11,581 bases of DNA from Stereocaulon alpinum (Eukaryota > Ascomycota > Lecanoromycetes > Lecanorales > Stereocaulaceae). The DNA lies in assembly GCA_018257865.1 (NCBI GenBank), contig JAEUBA010000300.1, positions 1-11,581 on the forward strand, written 5' to 3'. A model generated the notes under the pieces. It searched no databases. It saw only the letters and a list, made by a program, of their open reading frames with translations, and had not been told where the DNA came from. The translations under genes and the position numbers were made by a program. Below are positions 1 through 9,099 of the stretch, in pieces. The first letter of the stretch is position 1. Every line of letters starts with the position of its first letter.

Positions 1-208
1 GTTAGTAGTTACTCGTAATAGTTATTTATTACTTTTAGTAGTAACTACTAAGTTATAAATCCTAAGTAGTACTAGATACTATAGATACTAGTTACTAGAT
101 ACTAGCTATTATATACTAGTATACCGAATACTAAATATTAGATACTTAATACTAGTAGTACTTAATACTATATACTAGTTATTATATACTAACTAGTATA
201 CTATATTA
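1..208. other. Saturated AT-rich RIP-type filler, no gene
   Basis: No gene is visible. The stretch consists almost entirely of tagta, actag and atacta-like words with no CA or TG dinucleotide that I can find, the signature of complete CpA to TpA conversion on both strands. Short palindromic words such as actagt recur but form no clear period. It may be an older, fully mutated continuation of the tandem repeat that begins near 209, because the vocabulary is similar, but I cannot align a unit here. Confidence 0.6.
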
Positions 209-960
209 GAAGTTAGTAATTCTAGTAACTTTCGAATTTTATTATAGTTACGTGTCTTTTATACCTATAATATTAAAAGTTATTATCTATAATTACTACT
301 AGCTACTAGCTACTAGGTATTAGTAATAGATATTACCCGTTAATAGTTATAGAGACTTAGTAATAAACCTTTATTTTTAAGTTATAACTTATAAACTTAC
401 TTTCTAGGTAATTATCTACTAATTCTAGTAATTCTAGTAACTTTAAGTCGTACTATAATTACGTATATTACCTATATAGAAAGTTGAAAGTTATTGCCTG
501 TAATTGCTGCTAGTTGCTAGCTACTAGTAGTAGGCGTTGCCCGCTGCGGGCTGCAGGTATTAGGCCAATTTTCAACTTGCAACTTGCAAGCTTGATTCCC
601 AAGGCAATTGCCTACCAATTCTAGCAATTCTAGCAGCTTTCGAGTCGTATTACAATTGCGCGTATTGCCTGTATAGAAATTTGAAAGTTATTGCCTGTAA
701 TTGCTACTGGTTGCTGGTTGCTAGCTGCTAGTAGTAGGTGTTGCCCGCTACGGGCTGCAGGTGTTAGGCACTTGCAACTTGTAAGCTTGATTCCCAAGGC
801 AATTGCCTACTAATTCTAGTAATTCTAGCAGCTATCGAGTCGTATTGTAATTACGCGTATTACCTATATAGAAATTTGAAAGTTATTGCCTGTAATTACT
901 GCTGGTTGCTGGTTGCTAGTTACTAGTAGTAGGTGTTACCCGCTACTAGCGGTAGGCAAG
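209..960. repeat. Tandem repeat, four diverged ~195-212 bp units
   Basis: Four head-to-tail units can be aligned: about 209-420 (212 bp), 421-616 (196 bp), 617-811 (195 bp) and 812-960 (truncated). Each starts with aattctagtaattctagnarct, then a cgt/acgcgtattacctatatagaaa block, gaaagttattgcctgtaatt, a gctgctagttgctagc block, tagtaggtgttgcccgct, and (units 2 and 3) aacttgcaagcttgattccc with ggcaattgcctac. Unit 1 has lost essentially every CA and TG, while units 2 and 3 keep many, so the same sequence is present in mutated and nearly unmutated form side by side. Unit 4 ends early at a ccgctactagcgg palindrome. No open frame is shared by the units; this is a non-coding satellite-like array. Confidence 0.85.
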
Positions 961-1105
961 ATCCTTTTCTTTATAATAGAATAGTAACGCAACGTCCTAG
1001 AAAGTTACTCTAAGCTTAGGGAGGGTCTTTAAGGTAGTATTCAAAACTTTACTTATTTATATTTCTATCATATGGCGTAGGGGGACTATAGGTAGTAGTA
1101 TAAGT

Positions 1106-1133
1106 CTTAAGGAATTCTTAAGCATTCCTTAAG
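1106..1133. repeat. Perfect 10-bp inverted repeat (hairpin)
   Basis: CTTAAGGAAT at 1106-1115 pairs perfectly with ATTCCTTAAG at 1124-1133 across an 8-base loop (tcttaagc). The left arm plus loop (cttaaggaattcttaag) is itself nearly palindromic, so alternative foldings exist. The same motif recurs at 1183-1206 with a shorter stem. Its function is unknown; it may be a remnant of a terminal inverted repeat or a transposon end. Confidence 0.7.
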
Positions 1134-1182
1134 GTATTAGGGTCTAGTAACTAAGCGAATCCGACTAATTAAATCCCTTCCC

Positions 1183-1206
1183 CTTAAGGAATTCTTAAGT
1201 ATTCCT
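1183..1206. repeat. Second copy of the AAGGAATTCTTAAG inverted repeat
   Basis: cttaaggaattcttaagtattcct repeats the motif at 1106-1130 in direct orientation, 77 bases downstream. Here AGGAAT (1187-1192) pairs with ATTCCT (1201-1206). The single difference in the shared core, cattcct versus tattcct, is a CA to TA change and so itself looks RIP-made. Confidence 0.65.
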
Positions 1207-1261
1207 CTTCGTTTTAGTAATAGGATTTATAACTTATAATACCTTCTAAGTTAAGTTTACC

Positions 1262-1890
1262 TACCTAGCGACTACTAGAAAGATTAGTACTTAGCGTTAG
1301 TTTAAGGATCTATATAAGAAAATCTCTCCCGCCTTAAAGAGAAGCGTCTATATAGAAAAGTATAAGATAAACGAGGACTACGGTACCTTAGACGAGTATC
1401 TTATAATCTTAGACTAAGAGATACGAAATATTAGGTCTAAGGAAATAGTAAATAAGCCTTAGATAGGGATAGCCTTAGATCCCTATAGTATTCTTAAGAT
1501 AAGTAGCTAGTAACCCTCTTCGCCTACCCCTATCTTAGCTCCCTATATAGATCGCTAAGTCTCCTTTAGGAGTACTATTTCTTACCCTTATCCTCCTTCT
1601 CCTATACTAGTAGTACTAGCTTCCCCTAAGACGCCTACTAACTCGCTATATAATAACTGCGGTAAAATTAGCTACTAGGTAAATAACTACCCCTAGAAGC
1701 GTAGCTAATAGGCGCTAGAGAAGAAGATCTCTAAGATTATAGTTAGAGAAGAAATAGAGACTAATAAGCTATTAGAAAACTCTTAGGCTATAGTAGAGTC
1801 TTTAGCTATAGTAAGAGCCCTAATCTATAGAAGGACTTATAATTTAACTTTTAGGCCCTTATTAGAGGCCGCTAGTTCCTAGTTAATATA
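1262..1890 (+). pseudogene. gag: Gag C-terminal region with CCHC zinc knuckle (element A)
   Basis: Gag forms the retrotransposon particle and binds its RNA. Reading frame 2 gives a basic/acidic segment (about 1262-1420), a Pro/Ser-rich linker (about 1490-1640), and then a zinc knuckle. The Tyr codon at 1649-1651 (from TGT), TGC at 1658, TAC at 1673 (from CAC) and TAC at 1688 (from TGC) give exact C-x2-C-x4-H-x4-C spacing. A charged tail follows (ALEKKISKI, then VREEIE) to about 1880. Only about 130 codons precede the knuckle, so the usual N-terminal Gag domain is missing or has diverged beyond recognition. Stops in the frame are TAG or TAA, all explainable as CAG/CAA/TGG. Pol follows in the -1 frame, overlapping around 1870-1900. 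The start is arbitrary, set where the frame becomes protein-like. Confidence 0.75.
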
Positions 1891-4800
1891 AAGCTAGGAT
1901 ATAATAAATCTTTCGTTAAAACCCTTTTATATATTAATAGTAGAGCTAATATTTTTAGTATAATTAAAACCTCTCTCGCCTTCGCCTTTTCTAAGTCCTT
2001 TAGAATTCGCTTTATTAAGCTTTCTAAGCTAATTATCCTAACTAGCTATAATACCTAAAGTAGCTCCCCTATTATAGTCGCTCTACTTCTTATAATAATA
2101 ATTAATTATTATTATATTAATTTTCTATTCTTAGTTATTAACTTAGGTTATACTAACGTTCTTATTAGTTAGAAATTCTTAGAGTACTATAATATTAAGT
2201 AAGTTTATACTAAAGGGAGGAATAGCTTTAAATAGCCTATTAATATAGCTATTTAGTAGTACTTTAATAAAAGGGTACTCCTCTTAATAACTCCGCCTAA
2301 GAAACTAATTTCCTTAAAGTACTAATAAGATACTAAGCGTTAGGACGCCCTCTTTAAGGTAGATAAGTATTACTATAGCTAAGCTAAACTCGCCTCTATT
2401 AACTTAAAGCTTTTAATAGATAGTTAGGTTAATACCTTATCTAGAAATATACTACCTTTTCCCTAATCTACTTTAGTTTCTCCTCTTCACTTAAGCTTAC
2501 TTAATTCGTATAGTAGTAGGCCGTTAAGTTTTATATAAGACTTAGAGAGATACCTTACTAAAATAGAGGACGCCCTCTAAGGGTTAAATATACTAGTTAT
2601 ATTAAGCCTAAAGATAATACTAGTTAAGGCTTAACGCCTTAGCTATAGTACTTATAGGGTAGATATTACCCTAATTTCTACTATTATAATATTATATTTC
2701 TACCTTAGTAAGAGGTTTAGGAGGCCTCCTAATTCTAATACCTTTATCACTTCTATATAGGACTTAGAATATAAAATAAACCGTAGAGTAGACTAACGCT
2801 AGGAGCGTCTTTTTCTTAAGCTAGCCGTAGTTAATATAAGCCTCTCCCCTTAGGAAGTACTAGAGATTAAATACTAAGCTAACGAAGACTTAGTAAAGAC
2901 TAAGCTTCCTCTATAATACTAAGAGTTCGCCCCCCTCTTCTCTTAAAGGGACTTTAATATATTACTTAATAGAAGGCTAGGTATAGACTATAAAATTAAG
3001 CTTACTAGCCTAAATACCTTAACGTTTAAGCTATTATAAAAGATAACTAATAAATAACTCTTAGAGGCTAAACGTTATATAATAGACTACCTCTATAAGG
3101 GATTTATTAAGCTATCGAATATACTATATATAGCTCTAATACTCTTTACTAGAAAGGAGGACGGTAGTTTACGCTTTTATATTAATTTCCGGAAGCTTAA
3201 TAACCTAATTAAGAAGGATCTATACCTACTCCCTCTAATTAATAAGATAATAGCCCGAATCTATAAGGCTAAGATCTTTATAAAGATCGACGTCTAATAG
3301 GCGTTCTACTACGTAAGGATCTATTAGGACTTAGAGGACCTTATTAGTTTCTATAGTTAATATAGTACCTTTAAGTATAAGGTAATACTATTTAGGTTAA
3401 TAAACGCTTTAGCTACCTTCTAGTATTTTATTAATAATATCTTAATAGAATACCTTAACAATTTCTACTTAGTATATATAGATAATATCCTAATTTACTC
3501 TAAGTTTATTATAGAGTATAAGATCTATACTAAGAAGGTTATAGCTATCTTATAAGCTAACGGCCTATAAGCTAATATTAAAAAGAGCGAGTTTAATATT
3601 ATAAAGACTAAGTTCCTTAGCTTCGTTATTAGAGTAGATAGTATTAAGGTAAATCTAAAGAAGGTCGCTGTTATTAAGACCTAGTAGTATATAAGTAATA
3701 TATAAGGTATTTAAAGCTACCTAGGCTTCTATAACTTCTATAGAAGGTTTATTTAGGGGTATAGCTAGATTACTACTCCGCTCGTCCGCCTAATAGCTAA
3801 GGATATACCTTTCTACTTTAATAACGCTTATTACTATACTTAGGACTCCCTCTACTAAGTACTCCTCTCTACCTTAGTCCTTAAGTATTATAATCCCTAT
3901 AAGGAAACCCGCCTTAAGACGAATTCCTTAGACGGGGTAGTTACTAGTATCTTATTATAGAAATATAAGAATAGCCTCTTCTACCTAGTAGGATACTTCT
4001 TAAAGATAATAGGGGATATAGAGTTAAATTACCTAATCTATAATAAGGAGCTACTCGCGATTTTCCGCTCCTTCTAGTAGTATAAGCTGGAGCTTTTTAG
4101 AGCTTAGAAGTCGGTCTATATCTATACTAATTATAAAGTATTAGAATACTTTATAACTACTAAAGACCTTATAGCCTGCTAAGCTCGCTAGGCTAAGTTC
4201 TTTACTAACTTCTACTTTATAATTATATACTATATAGGTATTACGAATACTATAGTAGATATACTATTTTATAGGGAGTAAGATATTACGCCTTTAGAAG
4301 CCTATAAATATATAATCTAAAGCTAGTAACTCCTCCTAAATAAGAAGGTTAACCCTTAGATACTAAAAGAGATCGCTATCTCCTTCCTTACTACCTATTT
4401 AGACTACGACTTAGTCTAAGCTATAGAAAAGGTTAAGCTATTACCTATAGCTACGCTAATAGACCCTAAAGAGCTAGAAGAGTACCTAAAAGGCGAAGCG
4501 CCTAATCCTACCTTAGTAACTATATATAATATTAAGGGCTATAATATTATTAACTAGATAATTAACGCTAATAAGAACTCGCCGGAGCTAAAACCCCTAT
4601 ATAAATAAGCTTATAATAACTACCTTAACTATAACCTAAACTATAGTAAGCTATACTTTTAAGGTAGGCTTAAGGTACTAATAGAGCTACTAAAGCTACG
4701 AATATCTTTAGTCTACTATATTTACGCCTAGCCAGCTATCGCGTATATAGGGATTAGTAAGGTTAAGATAATCCTATTTAGATAATACTATTAGAGGAAT

Positions 4801-6114
4801 ATTAGAAATAATATAGTATAGTATATCGCTAATTATAGCTATACTTATATAAAGGCTTATAGGGATAAGACCTTAGGCTTTCTAAAGCCCCTAGAGATTC
4901 TAGCCCGTCTATATTAGTACTTAACTATAGACTTTACTAAGCTACTACTAGACGAGGCTAGCTACGACTTTGCTTTTATAGTTATAGACTAACTATCGAA
5001 GAAATCTCTCTTAGTACTATATTATAAAACTATTATAGCTAAAGGGATAGCTAAGTTATTCCTAACTTACTAGACCTACTACTAAGGTATACCCGACTCT
5101 ATTATATTAGATTAAGGGGTATAGTTCGTATTAACTTTCTAAAAGGAGTACTACTATATCCTAGGTACTAAGGTAAAGCTAATAATATCCTATAATCCGA
5201 ATATTAATAGCTAAATAGAGATTATAAACTAATATATAAAGTAGCGCCTCCAGCCTTTCTATATATACTACTAGGATAACTAAAGCTAGATACTACTAAT
5301 TATAGATTTAGCCTAGTTAACGTTACCCTACGAATCTTTAGGTATTATACCTTTCTAGCTATTAAACGGATATAAGCTATATACTTTCTAAAACCTCTAT
5401 AATCCCGACCCTCCTACTACCGCCTTAGAGAAGCTAAATTACGAAGATACTATATAGGTCGCCTCCTAAATAGAAAACGCTATACGGTTTATATACTCCT
5501 CCTTATAGTTATAGTAGAATAAGATAAGACGAATAGCTAACTATAAGTATTATAAGGTAGACTAAGATATTAGAGATCTAGTATTAGTAGATACTTAGAG
5601 CTAGAAAATAGATCAGCCCTCCTATAAGCTCTCTAATAGCTAGTATAGTCTAGTTAAGGTCTTAGAAAAGATTAGCGAAAGCTAGAAAGTAGAACTCCTA
5701 TAGGACTAAATAATCTAGCTAGTATTCTACTCCTACTCCCTCCGTAAGTATCCTAATAATCCCCTACTAGGATAGTAACGTCCTAACCTAGCCCTAATAT
5801 AACTTCTACTAGAGTAAGACGAGTAGGAATTAGAGGAGATACTAAGCTCTAAGCTAGTTAGCTCTACCTTAAAGTATTAGATTAAGTAGAGAGGTACTAA
5901 TAAAGACTTAGAATAGTATCCCTACTCTAATATAATAATAGTACCTTACGTATTAAGGGCCTTCTACCTATAGTACCCTAATATAAAGGGCCCTCTATAA
6001 GTACTTCCTGCCTAGCTAAGGGCTTATAATAATAGAGTTAATAACTATACCTACCTTAATAATAATCGCCTAATAACTATAACTACGCGGACGTAGTTTT
6101 TTAGAGGGGGGGAG
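1873..6114 (+). pseudogene. pol: Pol polyprotein of chromovirus A: PR-RT-RNase H-IN-chromodomain
   Basis: All domains lie in frame 1 over about 4.2 kb. Protease: YINSRAN at 1930-1950, from a DSGA-type active site. Reverse transcriptase from about 3100: GFIKLSN, FYINFRKLNNLIKKD at 3175, catalytic Asp GAC at 3289 in IKIDV, and YIDN at 3475-3486, where the second Asp of Y-x-D-D became Asn through a TG to TA change. RNase H: SLDGVV at 3925, ELNY-x-IYNKELLAI at 4021, and YTNYKALEYF near 4123. Integrase: a His-like pair at 4723/4744, then Asp GAC 4930, Asp GAT 5110 and Glu GAG 5218, exactly DDX35E. GPY/F module at about 5638-5690. Chromodomain at about 5818-5930 (DEWELEEIL-type start, KW-x-GT and DLEWYP motifs after reversing RIP), which targets integration to modified histones. 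The frame ends at TAA 6112-6114, inside the polypurine tract. Stops are TAA/TAG only. The second zinc-pair of the integrase is blurred (alternating Tyr codons at 4834-4848). Confidence 0.93.
6103..6114 (+). other. Polypurine tract (plus-strand primer) of element A
   Basis: agagggggggagt-like purine run directly at the end of the pol frame and three bases before the proposed LTR start. In Ty3/Gypsy elements this run resists RNase H and primes plus-strand DNA synthesis. It overlaps the last codons of pol, which is common in fungal chromoviruses. Confidence 0.75.
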
Positions 6115-6117
6115 TAA

Positions 6118-6331
6118 TATTATAATCCTAATCTAGAGGCCCTACTACTAGTATAGAGGTAGCGTATTAGTATAAAGATAGCTTAGTATACTAGTTAATA
6201 CGGTTCTTAAATAAGGACTAGCAGCGAGCTAGCCCTAGGGGTATTTAGGCTTATAAGCTTACTAGCTCTTTCCTTTCTTCTTCGTCCTATTTTCTAAATA
6301 CTAAGCGTAGCCTATTAGCTAAATCCTAATA
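6118..6331 (+). repeat. Probable 3' LTR of element A (~214 bp)
   Basis: Begins tatta (TGTTA before RIP) just after the polypurine tract and ends taata (TAACA before RIP) at 6327-6331, giving the usual 5-bp inverted LTR ends. It contains a TATA-like tataag at 6252-6257 followed by a pyrimidine-rich stretch (ctctttcctttcttcttcgtcc), plausible for the U3/R region. After 6331 CA/TG density rises and a different protein frame (element B) begins at 6333, which supports the right edge. An alternative end at gtaaca 6385-6390 is less likely because B-like coding sequence already covers it. No second copy is present to prove the boundaries. Confidence 0.6.
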
Positions 6332-8150
6332 TAAGGTAGTTTTCTTCAAAGCTGCCTTCTCCTACGATCACCTCTAGGCGAGCCGTAACATTAATACCCT
6401 TTTTACCGCAACGCTTATTAATATAAATAAAGAATTCTATACTAAGTTACTTAAGGGCTACTAGTAGGATAGCTTCTAGAAGCGTACCCTAATATAGATT
6501 AATAAGAATTATACTCTTAGCGAGGACGCCGTACCTTTACTATTTATAAGAGGGGAACATCTGCTAGTATACGAAGCAGATCCGTATTTCAGCCCTTATA
6601 TAGTAGAGTTAGATCCAGCTAAAGCAGAGGACCTAGTAAAGGGCCGTATATTAGATTTAGCTAAAGTAGATTTAGACCTAGTAATTCCGGATCTATATAT
6701 AAAGCCTAGGCTGCTCTTTTATATTAATTAAATAATAGGCTACTAACGTCTATATATCCCTTTAAGTCTCGTTAAGGATATTATAACCCTCGTATATAAT
6801 AACGGGTATCCTAGATTCTAACGATACTACTAAATTATAGCTTCGTTATAGTATATCTATAGACTCGTTAAACACCTTCGCGATTTTATTAGGTACTATC
6901 TAGAATACTTAATTCTCTAGATACAGCGCTATACGCTATATAGTAGCCTTAATCCGATTTCTTCCCTACCGGTACCGTTTTATATGATTACGATTAACTT
7001 TATCTTAGTATTACCTCTATCAGATAAAGACCTTAACGCAGTAATATTAGTAATAGATAAGTATACTAAGCGTATTACCTTCGGTACTGGAAAGACGACT
7101 TAGAACGCGAAGTAATAGGTAGTAACGCTGCTAGATAGACTTAATATTATAGACTAGGGGTTACTAAAGGTAATTATATTAGATAGAGATAGGAAGTTTT
7201 TATCGGAATTCTAGACAGCTATATTCGATAGGCTTAGTATCAGCCTTTTATACTCTACGGCGTACTATCCTCAGACGGATAATTTAAGCGAACGTACTAA
7301 CTAGACTACTAAAATTACGCTGAGATACTATATATATAGACTAGATAAACCGTTAAAGTAGCCTGAAGTCTTACTATAAATATAGGTATTCCTAAATAAC
7401 TCTTCTATATTAGGACCTATACTAAATAAAGTAGCCTACGGCTTTATACCGAATAAGCTACTTAATCTCCTTACTATAAGATTATTATCAGCCGATTACT
7501 TTCTAGCTAGGATAATAGTATCTAATACTATTTCCTTCGTATAGATATCAAATAAATTCTATTATAACCGAAGGTATCAGCCTATATTTCTAAGGGTTAG
7601 AGATTAGGCCCTACTATAACTATATAAAGGATACTCTATACTATTAACCCTTAGTATTACTACTAAGTTATCGCAGCAGTATATTAGCTCTTTTAAGATT
7701 ATTAAAAGAGTCGGACGCCTAGCTTATCGTCTTAATATACCTAAATAGTAGAAAGTATATCCGGTATTTATAATCGCTTAGTTAGAACCTACTCCTCCCC
7801 TAGCTACTAATCCCTATTATTATCTAAGGCCTATATATCCCTAGGCCGTATCTACTAATAGGTAGGAGTATAACGTCGAGCGACTCCTTAATAAAAGAAT
7901 AGTTCGTAAAGGAAGAGGTATCGCTATAGAGTACTTACTATAATAGAAAGGATATAGTCCGGAGTTCGATAAGTAGTATAACTTAAAGGATCTTACGAAC
8001 GCTATAGAATTAGTTAAGGAATATAAAGAAGAAGCTCACCGGATAGGCCCTCCTAGGCGATAACGCCGCAGTAATAAGCCTGCTACTACCCCTACTACGT
8101 CAGCGGCGCTTCCGAAACGTAAACGGGGACGCCTAAGGAAGATAGTATAA
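6332..8150 (+). mobile_element. 3' half of a second Ty3/Gypsy chromovirus 'B'
   Basis: A fragment of a chromovirus different from A, same strand, starting after the RNase H region and running through integrase to the stop codon. It keeps clearly more CA/TG sites than A. Its missing 5' half (gag, PR, RT, RNase H) is not found to the left of A within this window. No polypurine tract or LTR can be recognised after 8150. Confidence 0.85.
6333..8150 (+). pseudogene. pol: Integrase and chromodomain part of Pol (chromovirus B), AT-hook tail
   Basis: Frame 3 is continuous from 6333 (VVFFKAAFSYDHL) to TAA at 8148-8150, broken only by TAA/TAG codons explained by RIP. After a linker, the integrase zinc domain shows His-derived TAT at 6795 and 6807 and Cys-derived codons at 6897 and 6906: H-x3-H-x29-C-x2-C, exactly canonical. 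The catalytic core has AAC at 6996 (Asp to Asn by TG to TA), GAT at 7182 and GAA at 7290 (35 residues between, DDX35E), with TAYYPQTDN at about 7257, originally the HPQTDG motif. A GPY/F-like block (FKIIKRVGRLAYRLNIP) lies near 7692. A chromodomain runs from about 7878 to 8030 (ERLLNKR, EYL, KGY-x-PEFDKWYN). The protein ends in a basic tail with an AT-hook, KRKRGRLRK (RGRP before RIP) at 8115-8141. This tail and the family-specific sequence separate B from A. Confidence 0.9.
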
Positions 8151-8342
8151 TTTCTACCTTACTAGGTCTTATACGCGCTATAACTACTCTTACTATATTA
8201 TATACGCGCTATAACTTAAGCCTTATTACTTAATAATATTACTTCTGCTTTGTTACTATATCTTATATACGGTATAGAAGCCGCCCCTTTTCTTTGTTAT
8301 TATAGGGAGATTATTATAGTATTATAGTAGTAGCGCTTTATT
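8151..8342. other. Spacer after element B, no gene; short direct repeats
   Basis: Likely 3' untranslated/LTR remains of B or the interior of element C; I cannot assign it. A 16-bp direct repeat, tatacgcgctataact, occurs at 8170-8185 and 8201-8216. TGTTA words at 8251 and 8296 could be LTR starts, but nothing confirms them. Confidence 0.4.
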
Positions 8343-9010
8343 AATAAGTTAGTTATATATACCCTCGCTTAGTCTTACTTACTTAGGGCTAGGGCTATCC
8401 CGCTTAGTAATATATAGCTAGAATTCCTATAAAGTAGATAGAGTAGCTTTACCATCTCTAATATAATATTATATAATATATACTACAAGCCTATGTTACT
8501 TGATATAATTCCTCTAAACTAAGCTATATATTCTATCGCTAGTCCCTTCTATTAGAGATTTATAAGCTTATACTCTAATCTTCTCTCCTTAGTACTATCT
8601 CTAAAGTAGAATCTTAATAGGTTCCTAATATATATTTTATTAGAGATAATCTTTAAAGAATTATCCTCTATTATATTAGGGTCCTAAATCGAGAGATATT
8701 CTTCTAACTAGGGTTAAAGTACTACTACTATATTACCTTTAAGGTATAATAAGTAGAATATATTCCTAGCCTTCGCGGTATAGAAGCTTAATATATTAAA
8801 CGCTATATATAGGTCGATTTATTAGAGAAACATATTTAATCCTCCCTTCCTACTAGAGAACTTAGTAGGGGTAGGTAACTTTATTCCTCCTTCGCTAATA
8901 GTAATCCCGTCCTCCTTAGGAATAGGAGCTACCTCCTTTCCCTTAAATTTACTTATTACTTTAGGTATAACGCGCTATCTCTCCCCTAAGGTAGAACCGG
9001 AAGTACTTAT
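8343..9010 (-). pseudogene. gag: Gag N-terminal and central domain (element C), RIP-inactivated
   Basis: The minus-strand frame opens at ATA 9010-9008 (ATG before RIP), giving a Ser/Gly-rich start (STSGSTLGER) and then GKEVAPIPKEDG. The Gag core follows: KLPTPTKFSSRKGGLNMFL, IDLYIAFN, AKARNIFYLLYLKGNIV, LEEYLSI-x-DPN, YIRNLLRFYFRDSTKERRLEYKL and EYIAQFRGIISS. This matches the Gypsy retrotransposon Gag pattern (F-x-G-x-R-x2-L..FL, W-F/Q-P, F-x-D, tRA-L..L-Q-G-S-x2-Y-x2-F). Stops are TAA/TAG only. The match is clear down to about 8490; below that the frame (to about 8343) is no longer recognisable and may be shifted. No zinc knuckle is found, so the C-terminus is missing. Confidence 0.75.
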
Positions 9011-9099
9011 ACTATATAGTCTAAAGTATAGTATTTAAAGTATAATAGGGTGGTTTAACTCCTATAGGTAAATTATATAGTATATTAAGTATTAGAAGG

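Larger units (their letters stand above)
961..1261. other. Unassigned stretch between satellite and element A
   Basis: No recognisable gene. CA and TG are still present up to about 1125 (for example near 978, 1041, 1070-1074 and 1123) and vanish afterwards, so the join between less mutated and saturated sequence lies around 1125-1200. Frame 1 from about 958 to 1080 has few stops, but I recognise nothing in it. If element A were complete, its 5' LTR, primer binding site and gag start should lie here. I find no match to the LTR seen at 6118-6331, so A is probably truncated or rearranged at this end. Confidence 0.4.
1262..6331 (+). mobile_element. Ty3/Gypsy chromovirus 'A', RIP-inactivated, 5'-truncated
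   Basis: A long terminal repeat retrotransposon of the chromovirus branch, read on the plus strand as gag (C-terminal part), pol (PR-RT-RNase H-IN-chromodomain), polypurine tract and 3' LTR. The order and all catalytic blocks fit Ty3/Gypsy, not Copia, since integrase follows RNase H. There are many in-frame TAA/TAG codons, but the frame never shifts across pol, so point mutation and not decay by indels killed it. I count only about thirteen CA/TG sites between roughly 1140 and 6331. The 5' LTR and N-terminal gag are not recognisable. The right end abuts another chromovirus fragment (from 6332), which suggests a nested insertion. Confidence 0.9.

Noticed and set aside
1..480. AT-rich stretch considered as mitochondrial DNA or an origin.
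   Set aside because: CG and CC words persist while CA and TG are absent, which is a RIP pattern and not general AT bias; no mitochondrial genes or rRNA are visible.
1072..1080. ATG at 1072 as a gag start codon.
   Set aside because: It is in frame 1 and is followed by TAG at once, whereas gag is in frame 2; no Gag-like sequence follows in that frame.
6385..6390. gtaaca as the 3' end of element A's LTR.
   Set aside because: Element B's frame already runs through this point from 6333, and the rise in CA/TG occurs before it; taata at 6331 fits better.
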